From positions 1 to 64,000 of the forward strand of contig JAGBCA010000065.1 of NCBI GenBank assembly GCA_017938205.1: a stretch of 64,000 nucleotides of DNA, given 5' to 3'. The position numbers were made by a program, and so were the translations under genes. Below are positions 8,614 to 15,657 of this stretch, piece after piece. Positions within the stretch are counted from its first letter, which is position 1, and each line of letters opens with the position of its first letter. The stretch comes from Clostridia bacterium (GTDB taxonomy: Bacteria; Bacillota; Clostridia; Oscillospirales; CAG-272). Under the pieces are notes generated by a model, which saw only the letters and a program-made list of their open reading frames with translations, made no database searches and was not told the origin of the DNA.

Positions 8614-9879
8614 TTAAAAAACGCTGAGATCCGTGTTGATCAGCACCGCGTTCTCGGCGTTTTCGATCAGCGGCGGCTTTTTGCCTGCCACTCTCACGTT
8701 TTCGATCCGCAATCCTCGGATCGGCCGTTCCGGCAGGCCGCAAATATGAACGCCGCGCCCCGCCACGGTTCTGGCCACGAGATTTTTCAGCGTGACGGTA
8801 TCCACGGTGGGCGTGCCCTCGTCCACGGGTGCGCCGGCACGCGGATCAAACTCCTCGCTTGCGTAAAAGCCGTCGATGTAAACGGCGCCTCTGTACCAAA
8901 GGCAATCGGTATGCTCGGTGCTTTCGTTGTTGAGCGTGCAATCCTCGAAGGTGATGTTTCTTACGAAGCCGCCACGCCCGCGTATGGGCTTGATGCTGAC
9001 GATGCTGAAGGTGTTTTCAAAGGTGCAGTCGCGCACCGTCACGTTTTCCACGCCGCCGCTCATTTCGCTTCCTATCGCAACGCCGAAGCCGCTGATAAAG
9101 CGGCAATTCTCGACATGAATGTCTTTTGAGGGGATACCAACGCGCCGCCCCTCGACGTCGCGCCCGGATTTGATGGCAATGCAATCGTCCTCGCTGCCGA
9201 TGAGGCAGCCGCGCACCACAGCGCGTGCGCAAGAATCAAGATCGATGCCGTCGCCGTTATACATATCGCATTTGCTGCCGTCCTCGTCGTATTTTGTGAA
9301 TACGCAGGCGCCCTCAATGCGGATGTCCGTGCAGTAGATCAGGTGCAGGCACCAAGCAGGGGATTGGCGCACCGTCACGCCCTCGATCGTCACACTGCGT
9401 GTGTTACGGATGCAAACGGCGCGTCCGCGCCGAGCCTTACCGTCGGCAAGCTCTGCCTCGTAGAGCTTCATTCCTCCCGCGTGGATCACGCCCTCGCCAA
9501 CGATGGAAATGTTTTCGTGCGGGGCGCCGTCTGTGTTGATCAGGCTTGCATAGCATAGCTGCTCTCGCCCCTCGTATCGGTAGGTTCGTAGTGGATAGTG
9601 CTTCGGATCTTTGCTGCCGAGAAGCTTGGCGCCCTTGGCAAGGCGCAACGTCATATTGCTTTTCAAAAATAGCGCTCCGCAGAGAAAGCATCCTTCAGGG
9701 ATCAAAACCTCGCCGCCTTCGGGGCATAGGTCGATCGCTGTTTGGATCGCGGAGGTGCATAGGGTGCGCCCATCGCCGCACGCTCCGAAATCGGTGACAC
9801 GGCAGCTCTTTTTCGCCGAGTCGCTCGCTTTGCTTTTTAAAGAAGAGTCGCTCGCTTCGCTTTTTACGTTCGTTTTCAT
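8614..9879 (-). CDS. GH28 polygalacturonase-like glycoside hydrolase
   Basis: A 421-aa right-handed beta-helix protein. The GH28 catalytic motifs are recognisable in order: NGDGIDLDSC (NTD-type Asp), GSEDDCIAIKSG (the DD pair), GVAIGSEMSGGV (the G-H-G position) and VSIKPIRG (RIK position). It begins with VTDFGACGDGRT, the usual GH28/pectate-lyase entry strand. The enzyme hydrolyses alpha-1,4-galacturonan or related rhamnogalacturonan ends. No signal peptide is present after the chosen start, implying action on imported oligomers. ATG 9879 is used because GGAG lies 11 bases upstream; the open frame continues further but has no ribosome site. The first 25 residues contain a short imperfect duplication (SEASDS/SKASDS). 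Confidence 0.88.
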   Translation of the reverse strand: MKTNVKSEASDSSLKSKASDSAKKSCRVTDFGACGDGRTLCTSAIQTAIDLCPEGGEVLIPEGCFLCGALFLKSNMTLRLAKGAKLLGSKDPKHYPLRTYRYEGREQLCYASLINTDGAPHENISIVGEGVIHAGGMKLYEAELADGKARRGRAVCIRNTRSVTIEGVTVRQSPAWCLHLIYCTDIRIEGACVFTKYDEDGSKCDMYNGDGIDLDSCARAVVRGCLIGSEDDCIAIKSGRDVEGRRVGIPSKDIHVENCRFISGFGVAIGSEMSGGVENVTVRDCTFENTFSIVSIKPIRGRGGFVRNITFEDCTLNNESTEHTDCLWYRGAVYIDGFYASEEFDPRAGAPVDEGTPTVDTVTLKNLVARTVAGRGVHICGLPERPIRGLRIENVRVAGKKPPLIENAENAVLINTDLSVF

Positions 9880-9910
9880 AGGCTGCCGCTCCTTTTTTGC
9901 ACTCTTTAGA

Positions 9911-9939
9911 AGTATAGCATTACGCACCGCGTTTGTCAA
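9911..9939 (-). promoter_or_regulatory. Sigma-A promoter of the GH28-rsmF operon
   Basis: On the minus strand TTGACA (9939-9934), a 17-base spacer and TATACT (9916-9911) form a near-consensus promoter about 30 bases before the GH28 start. A second TTGACA copy lies 30 bases further upstream (9969-9964) without a matching -10. Confidence 0.85.
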
Positions 9940-10120
9940 GCGCATTTTTCGCGCGCGCGTTTTGTCAAGTGCGCTTTTTATAAACAAATTTCGATTTTTC
10001 ACTCTTTTTTTGAGGCTTTTTTGCCTTATTTTTCAACAACTCTCCTATGGGTAGAGTGATTCTCTCCGCAGAAGAGAGGCCTGTTCTCCGTTTTGGAGAA
10101 GCACGGTATTGAGGAAAAAC

Positions 10121-10149
10121 TTGACAAAATACAAAAAAGAGTGTAAAAT
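10121..10149 (+). promoter_or_regulatory. Sigma-A promoter of the acyl-CoA synthetase gene
   Basis: TTGACA (10121-10126), a 17-base spacer and TAAAAT (10144-10149). Two short hairpins (CTCTCC/GAGAG and TTCTCC/GGAGAA) lie just upstream. Together with the divergent GH28 promoter this accounts for the 317-base gap 9880-10196, in which no gene was seen. Confidence 0.85.
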
Positions 10150-10153
10150 ATAA

Positions 10154-10166
10154 GCACAGGCTGTGC
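10154..10166. promoter_or_regulatory. Palindrome at the transcription start of the acyl-CoA synthetase gene
   Basis: GCACAG-G-CTGTGC is a perfect 6-bp inverted repeat about 5 bases after the -10 box, at the expected start of transcription. It could be an operator or a short 5' hairpin. Confidence 0.45.
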
Positions 10167-10196
10167 CGAGAGGCGCAAGGAAAGGAAACTTCGAAA

Positions 10197-11945
10197 ATGG
10201 CATTTAAAAACAGAAAAGCAAATTATCCTCTTTATGAGACGACTAAATTTTCTAACCTTAGAGAAATGACCGAGAACGTGGCAGACCGTTATCCCGACAA
10301 GATCGCGTTTTCTTATAAAAAGGCTCCCACCGATAAGGAGGTCCTGCATTTTACCTACGAGGAGGGCCGCGCCTTCGTGCGTGCGCTTGCAACGGAGTTT
10401 CATGCGATGGGGCTTTCGGGCAAAACGGTTGCCATCATCGGCGAGGCATCTCCCTGGTGGGCGTTCTCCTATTTCGCTCTGATGAGCATGGGCGCGATCA
10501 CCGTGCCGATCGATAAGGAGCTTCCCGTAGCGGATATGGCCTCCATCCTCGGAACGGCTGAGTGCGCCGCCGCCGTATATTCCACCGTGGCTTCGAAGAA
10601 GGTATGGGAGGCAAAGGAGAACCTTCCCGCTCTGCAGAGCATGATCGAGATCGGCGATGCGATCCACGAGGGTGCAATTTCACTTGAGAGCGTTCGCCTT
10701 GCAGGTGACGAGAAGTACCGTGCGGGCGACAACATCTATTACGATTACGTGATCGACAACGATGCGCTTGCCTCCATCGTGTTCACCTCCGGTACCACCG
10801 GCAAGGGCAAGGGCGTTATGCTCACATCTAAGAACATCTGCTCGGATATGGAGCAGGGTATGTATAACTTCCAGATCACGGAGCGCACGATGTGTGTGCT
10901 TCCTCCGCACCACACCTTCGGCTCCACGGTCAACTTCGTCGGCCATTACGCGCAGGGCTGTGAGATCTATATCTCGGCAGGTATCCGCTACATTATGGCG
11001 GAGCTTGCGGCCTTCAAGCCTACGCACCTTGTGCTTGTGCCTCTGTTTGTGGAGACCTTCTATAAGCGCATCATGACTGCGATCGAGAAGCAGGGTAAGC
11101 TTGGGCTTGTCAAGACGATGATCAAGGTGTCGAACGCGCTTCGTAAAGTCGGCATCGATCTTCGCAAGAAGCTTTTTGGCTCGATCCTCAAAAACTTCGG
11201 CGGTGAGCTGGAAATGATCATTTGCGGCGGTGCGGCGCTGAACCAGGACATTATCGATTTCTTCGAGTCCATCGGCGTTGTGATCCTGAACGGCTACGGT
11301 ATCACCGAGTGCGCGCCTCTGATCTCCTGCAACCGTAACGAATACCGCAAGAACGGCTCCGTGGGTATGCCCATCATCGGCGGCCACGTGAAAATTGCCG
11401 ATCCCGATGAAAACGGCGAGGGCGAGATCTGCTACAACGGCCCCAACCGCATGATCGGCTACTTCAAGAACGAGGAGGCGACCGCTGCCGCGTTTGACGA
11501 GGAGGGCTACTTCAGAACGGGTGACTACGGTAAGGTAGTGACCGAGATCAACCCCATCACGGGCAAGGAGGATCAGTGGATCTATATCACGGGCCGTCTG
11601 AAGAACCTCATCATTTTCTCTAACGGTAAGAACGTATATCCCGAGGAGATCGAGACGGATATCCAGGGTGTGTACGGCGTTGGCGAGGTCGTAGTGTATG
11701 CGGGCGAAAGCAAGTCCGATCCCTCCAAGGAGATCATCGTTGCGGAGATCTTCCCGGACGAGGAGGCCTTGAAGATGCACAATATCACCGATGCGCAGAC
11801 CTATTTTGAGGATGCCGTGAAGGAGATCAATAAGAAAAACGTTTCCTATAAGCACGTTGGCAAGGTAAAGCTTCGCGCAGAGGAGTTCCCGAAGAATACC
11901 TCCCGCAAGATCACGCGCTTTGCCATTGATAAGTCGATCGACTGA
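10197..11945 (+). CDS. AMP-binding long-chain acyl-CoA synthetase (fatty-acid CoA ligase)
   Basis: A 582-aa ANL-superfamily enzyme. The P-loop-like A3 motif is IVFTSGTTGKGKGVMLTS near residue 196, A5 is NGYGITECAP near 365, A7 is FRTGDYGKV near 443, A8 is ITGRLKNLIIFSNGKNVYPEE near 465, and the catalytic A10 lysine is in NTSRKITR close to the C-terminus. It activates a carboxylic acid, probably a fatty acid, to the acyl-adenylate and then the CoA thioester. Cytosolic or membrane-associated. Monocistronic by appearance: it has its own promoter and is followed by an inverted repeat. Substrate chain length cannot be read from the sequence, and a ligase for another acid is possible. Confidence 0.85.
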   Translation: MAFKNRKANYPLYETTKFSNLREMTENVADRYPDKIAFSYKKAPTDKEVLHFTYEEGRAFVRALATEFHAMGLSGKTVAIIGEASPWWAFSYFALMSMGAITVPIDKELPVADMASILGTAECAAAVYSTVASKKVWEAKENLPALQSMIEIGDAIHEGAISLESVRLAGDEKYRAGDNIYYDYVIDNDALASIVFTSGTTGKGKGVMLTSKNICSDMEQGMYNFQITERTMCVLPPHHTFGSTVNFVGHYAQGCEIYISAGIRYIMAELAAFKPTHLVLVPLFVETFYKRIMTAIEKQGKLGLVKTMIKVSNALRKVGIDLRKKLFGSILKNFGGELEMIICGGAALNQDIIDFFESIGVVILNGYGITECAPLISCNRNEYRKNGSVGMPIIGGHVKIADPDENGEGEICYNGPNRMIGYFKNEEATAAAFDEEGYFRTGDYGKVVTEINPITGKEDQWIYITGRLKNLIIFSNGKNVYPEEIETDIQGVYGVGEVVVYAGESKSDPSKEIIVAEIFPDEEALKMHNITDAQTYFEDAVKEINKKNVSYKHVGKVKLRAEEFPKNTSRKITRFAIDKSID

Positions 11946-11955
11946 CAGAATGATC

Positions 11956-11988
11956 ATCAGCGTTGTGCCCCATCGGTGCAACGCTGAT
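11956..11988. other. Inverted repeat after the acyl-CoA synthetase gene
   Basis: A perfect 10-bp stem (ATCAGCGTTG/CAACGCTGAT) with a 13-base loop in the 73-base gap before the M16 gene. No T-run follows on either strand, so termination would be weak; it may be a processing hairpin. Confidence 0.5.
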
Positions 11989-12018
11989 CATATAATATGA
12001 AAAAGGAGGAAGTGCCGT

Positions 12019-13293
12019 ATGCGTGAAAAAGAATACGTAAGCAAAAACAATGTCAAGGTCTATGCGATGGAAAACCCTGCGCAGCACGGATTCTTTCTTT
12101 CGCTTTTTGTGCGTGCGGGCAGCATTTATGAGGGGGAAGAGGAAAGCGGCATCACGCACTTCCTTGAGCATATTGCCATTCGCAACATCCATCACCTGAT
12201 GGGGGAGGAGCTGTATGCGACCCTGGATCGCTACGGCCTTGAGTTCAACGCCTCCACCTTCAGCGAGATGGTGCAGTTTTATATCAGTGGTGCCAAGGAG
12301 CATTTTTCCAAGGCCGCAGAAATCTTATGCCGTATTTTCTCGCGTATCGCTTTGCCGCGCTCTGAGATCGATCTTGAGCGGCTTCGCATCAAAGCGGAAA
12401 TACGGGAGGGGGACGAAATAAACTCTCTCGCCGCCTTCACGATGCATGCGCTTTACCCCGATAGCCCGCTGAAAAACCCCATCGTCGGAACGATGCGCAC
12501 GGTCAGCGCTGTCACCGGGCGCAGGCTTGAGGCCTACCGCCAAAGCATTTTTACAACGGAAAATCTCTTTTTCTATGCCACGGGTGCCGTAGGGGAGAGG
12601 GAGATCGGTGCACTGCTCTCCACCCTTGAGAGATATGAGCTGCCGCGCGGCGTACGGAGAGATAATGCACCCGCACTTCCCTCGGCCTTCGGGCGCCGGA
12701 ACGGTGCCGTTTATATCAAAAACGCGGATTTCACGATGCTTCGCTTTAATTTTGACCTGGATATGACGCGCGTTACCTCGCCGGAGCTGGATCTTCTTTA
12801 CGATCTTTTGCTTTCCGGATACGGTGCTCGCTTTTTCGTGGAGATGAGTGAAAAACGCGGTCTCTTTTATGATATCAGCGGCGGTATCGATCGATATAAA
12901 AACATCGGATCCTTCTATTTTTCGTTTGAGGTGAAAGAGAAAAATATCGCAGAAGCAATCTCTATCGTGCTCGAAATTTTGCGTGATTTGAAAACAAATA
13001 TTTACAAAACGGAGGATCTGATCAAGGCTCCGTACGTGGATAACGCCTTTTTGCTCTATGATGATGCAAGGGAGATGAACTTCACTTTTGCATACGATGC
13101 GCACATTCTTGATCTGCCATACAGCGGCATCGAGGATCGCGTGCAGGCCTATCGTTCGATCACGGGAGAGCGGATGCGGGAGGTTGCACGCACTGTGTTC
13201 ACGCTTGCAAATCTTTCTCTCACCGTGAAGGGGAGTAAAAAGAAGCTGGATGCGGGGATGCTCAGAGAGCTTCTTTTGAAAATTGATGCATAG
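12019..13293 (+). CDS. M16-family zinc metallopeptidase (insulinase/processing-peptidase type)
   Basis: A 424-aa protein with the inverted zinc motif HFLEH in GITHFLEHIAIRN near residue 53; Glu residues about 75 further on (KAEIREGDEINSL) supply the third ligand. The C-terminal half has the ARFFVEMSEKRGLFYDISG segment typical of M16 halves. Many Clostridia encode M16 peptidases as neighbouring pairs; here a single gene is present. The peptidase should be cytosolic, as no signal peptide is seen, and would degrade or trim peptides. The start is fixed by AAAGGAGG 9 bases before the ATG. The upstream gene ends 73 bases earlier. Confidence 0.88.
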   Translation: MREKEYVSKNNVKVYAMENPAQHGFFLSLFVRAGSIYEGEEESGITHFLEHIAIRNIHHLMGEELYATLDRYGLEFNASTFSEMVQFYISGAKEHFSKAAEILCRIFSRIALPRSEIDLERLRIKAEIREGDEINSLAAFTMHALYPDSPLKNPIVGTMRTVSAVTGRRLEAYRQSIFTTENLFFYATGAVGEREIGALLSTLERYELPRGVRRDNAPALPSAFGRRNGAVYIKNADFTMLRFNFDLDMTRVTSPELDLLYDLLLSGYGARFFVEMSEKRGLFYDISGGIDRYKNIGSFYFSFEVKEKNIAEAISIVLEILRDLKTNIYKTEDLIKAPYVDNAFLLYDDAREMNFTFAYDAHILDLPYSGIEDRVQAYRSITGERMREVARTVFTLANLSLTVKGSKKKLDAGMLRELLLKIDA

Positions 13294-13360
13294 CGCGTTG
13301 AGCAGCATGCGAAAAAAACGGCGAAAAGAAGCTGTTTAAAATGAATTTTATAAATTATTC

Positions 13361-13389
13361 TTGACAAATGCGTGATTTTACGGTATAAT
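13361..13389 (+). promoter_or_regulatory. Sigma-A promoter of the UDP-sugar dehydratase gene
   Basis: TTGACA (13361-13366), a 17-base spacer and TATAAT (13384-13389): full consensus. It is followed immediately by a hairpin with a T-run in the leader. Confidence 0.9.
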
Positions 13390-13397
13390 ATAAAATG

Positions 13398-13429
13398 TGC
13401 TCATGTGTTTTTGCGCCTGAGCATTTTTT
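13398..13429 (+). promoter_or_regulatory. Leader hairpin with T-run (possible transcription attenuator)
   Basis: TGCTCA (13398-13403), a 14-base loop, TGAGCA (13418-13423) and six T. It begins within about 5 bases of the expected transcription start and ends 46 bases before the start codon, so it would stop most transcripts early unless bypassed. The stem is short, which limits confidence. Confidence 0.5.
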
Positions 13430-13475
13430 ATTGAGTAAAAAACGCGGTTTTTGTGCCGCGCAACGGAGAATTTTT

Positions 13476-15398
13476 ATGGATATGATCGACCTTTTGAAAA
13501 AGCGAAGAAAGGTGTTCCTTTTCTTCATCGATATGGTGATTTTTCTGGGAGTGTACTTTCTTTTTGCGCTTTTTCATTCTCTCGCGATCCCCGGTGTTCC
13601 GCTTCTGACGGTCGGATACGCCCTTAACGCGCTCGTTTTCTTTGGTTGTATCTTTTCCGCGCGCCTGCTCTTTATGGTGTATTTCAATGTGTGGCGCTAT
13701 GCAAATTCGCATGCGCTTCTGATGGTGATCCTCGCAGACTTCACAGGCGGTCTTCTTGCCATATCGATCACCACGCCCTTTGAAGCGATCAATCTCGGTC
13801 TGCAGGCCAGCGTGGGACTCATTACCGGCGTGGACGTGCTGACGATCCTCTCTCGGCTTGTGTATCAGCAGGGGTATCGCTATTTTCATCGCGGCGGCCC
13901 GCTTCGCAATAAGATCGGCGTTGCTATCGTCGGTGCGGGCACGGTCGGCTCTCTGCTTGCGGAGGAGCTTACCTGCAATCCGCATTCGCATTATTATCCC
14001 GTGTGCTTTATTGATCGCAGCAGCGATAAAGTCGGAAGCCGTGTCGCAGGTGTTAAGGTGTACGCGGAGGGAGAGCATACGATCTCGCTTTTGAAATCCT
14101 TGCCCGTGGCTGAGATCTTCATTGCCGTTCCTACTCTGACGGGTGAGACGGCCCGAGAGCTGCACGAGTTCTATAGCCGCACCGGTTGTAAGGTCAAGCT
14201 GTACGATTTCCCTTTGAAGGATGATGCCGCAAGCGATCCGGGCGATCGCCGCGTTTTGCGCCAGATGCGCATCGAGGATCTTCTTTTCCGTGATTCCATC
14301 AAGGTAAACGATGAGATCACCAAGGCGTTCTATACGGGCAAAACCGTGCTTGTTACGGGCGGCGGCGGATCGATCGGCAGTGAGCTTTGCCGTCAGATCG
14401 CCAAGCTCTCGCCTGCACGCCTGATCATCTTTGATATATATGAAAACAACGCATACGATATCCAGCAGGAGCTGATCCGCCGCCACGGCGCGAAGCTGAA
14501 TCTCTCGGTGGAGATAGGATCCGTACGCGAGCGTGCACGCTTGGAGGCGGTTTTTGCGCATTACCGCCCCGAGATCGTTTTCCACGCGGCCGCACATAAG
14601 CACGTGCCTCTTATGGAGCATAGCAATCAGGAGGCGATCAAAAACAATTGCCTCGGTACCTACAATACCGCCGATATGGCGGAAAAATACGGCGCAAAGA
14701 AGTTTATTCTCATTTCCACGGATAAGGCCGTGAACCCCACGAACGTGATGGGCGCATCCAAACGCGTGTGCGAGATGATCGTGCAGTGCCGTACGGACAG
14801 TGAGACTGCCTTTGCCGCCGTACGTTTCGGAAACGTTCTCGGCTCAAACGGCTCCGTGATCCCTCTTTTCCGCAGGCAGATCGAGGCCGGCGGTCCTATC
14901 ACTATTACGGACAAGCGTATCATTCGTTACTTTATGACGATCCCCGAGGCCTCCGGTCTCGTAATGCAGGCAGGCGCTATGGCAAAGCGCGGCGAGCTCT
15001 TCGTTCTCGATATGGGCAAGCCCGTGCGCATTCTGGATCTCGCAGAGAATATGGTGCGTCTTTCTGGCCTTGTGCCGTACCGTGATATAGACATCGTGGA
15101 AACCGGCCTTCGCCCCGGGGAGAAGCTCTACGAGGAGCTTCTTATCAAGACCGAAACGCTGGATAAGACCGAAAATAATATGATCTTTATTGAGAAGGAT
15201 ACGCCCTATACCCGTGCAGAGGTAGAGGAAAAGCTGGAGATCCTTCGCGCCGCGATCGCGGACCATCACGGCGAGATCGCCGCCGAGGCAGTCACCGAGG
15301 CGATGAAGCAGGTGGTTCCCACCTTCCATTCGCCCGAAACCGTGAACAAGACCGCCGCCAAAGCGGCCGAGATGCAGATGGTGAACGGCGGTCAGTGA
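13476..15398 (+). CDS. Membrane UDP-sugar 4,6-dehydratase / epimerase, CapD-WbpM family
   Basis: A 640-aa protein. Residues about 15-125 form several membrane helices (FLFFIDMVIFLGVYFLFALF onward); residues about 140-270 are a CoA-binding-like Rossmann domain (VAIVGAGTVGSLLAEEL); from about 290 comes the short-chain dehydrogenase domain with the NAD site VLVTGGGGSIGSELCRQI, then FHAAAHKHVPLME, ISTDKAVNPTNVMGASKR and ETGLRPGEKLYEELL. Such enzymes make UDP-4-keto-6-deoxy sugars for capsule, glycan or pseudaminic-type pathways. Start set at 13476 using GGAG in the leader. With the UDP-GlcNAc 2-epimerase at 18681 it supports local synthesis of modified N-acetyl-hexosamines. Terminated by a strong hairpin. 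Confidence 0.92.
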   Translation: MDMIDLLKKRRKVFLFFIDMVIFLGVYFLFALFHSLAIPGVPLLTVGYALNALVFFGCIFSARLLFMVYFNVWRYANSHALLMVILADFTGGLLAISITTPFEAINLGLQASVGLITGVDVLTILSRLVYQQGYRYFHRGGPLRNKIGVAIVGAGTVGSLLAEELTCNPHSHYYPVCFIDRSSDKVGSRVAGVKVYAEGEHTISLLKSLPVAEIFIAVPTLTGETARELHEFYSRTGCKVKLYDFPLKDDAASDPGDRRVLRQMRIEDLLFRDSIKVNDEITKAFYTGKTVLVTGGGGSIGSELCRQIAKLSPARLIIFDIYENNAYDIQQELIRRHGAKLNLSVEIGSVRERARLEAVFAHYRPEIVFHAAAHKHVPLMEHSNQEAIKNNCLGTYNTADMAEKYGAKKFILISTDKAVNPTNVMGASKRVCEMIVQCRTDSETAFAAVRFGNVLGSNGSVIPLFRRQIEAGGPITITDKRIIRYFMTIPEASGLVMQAGAMAKRGELFVLDMGKPVRILDLAENMVRLSGLVPYRDIDIVETGLRPGEKLYEELLIKTETLDKTENNMIFIEKDTPYTRAEVEEKLEILRAAIADHHGEIAAEAVTEAMKQVVPTFHSPETVNKTAAKAAEMQMVNGGQ

Positions 15399-15422
15399 TT
15401 TACCGCTTTATATATGCAAATG

Positions 15423-15464
15423 AGAAAGAACGCCGAGCGATCGCAAACGGCGTTCTTTCTTTTT
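15423..15464 (+). terminator. Strong Rho-independent terminator after the dehydratase gene
   Basis: A perfect 13-bp stem (arms 15423-15435 and 15448-15460), a 12-base loop, and TTTT after a T-rich 3' arm. Confidence 0.9.
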
Positions 15465-15550
15465 AAGTATTGCCCTCGCGTGTGCTTGTCCGCGCGCGTG
15501 CTTTGTGTATGTTGCATATAAATAACTTTTCAAAATCGTCTTTTTGCCTA

Positions 15551-15579
15551 TGGAAAAATCAAAAGGGTTGTGCTATAAT
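15551..15579 (+). promoter_or_regulatory. Promoter of the 971-aa secreted protein gene
   Basis: A consensus TATAAT (15574-15579) preceded at 17 bases by a weak -35 TGGAAA (15551-15556), followed by a 78-base leader. Confidence 0.6.
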
Positions 15580-15657
15580 ATAAATATAAAATATAAGATG
15601 CCGTATCTGTATCTTTTTATTGTTTATTCAAAAGTTTTATATACATAGGAGAATTGT

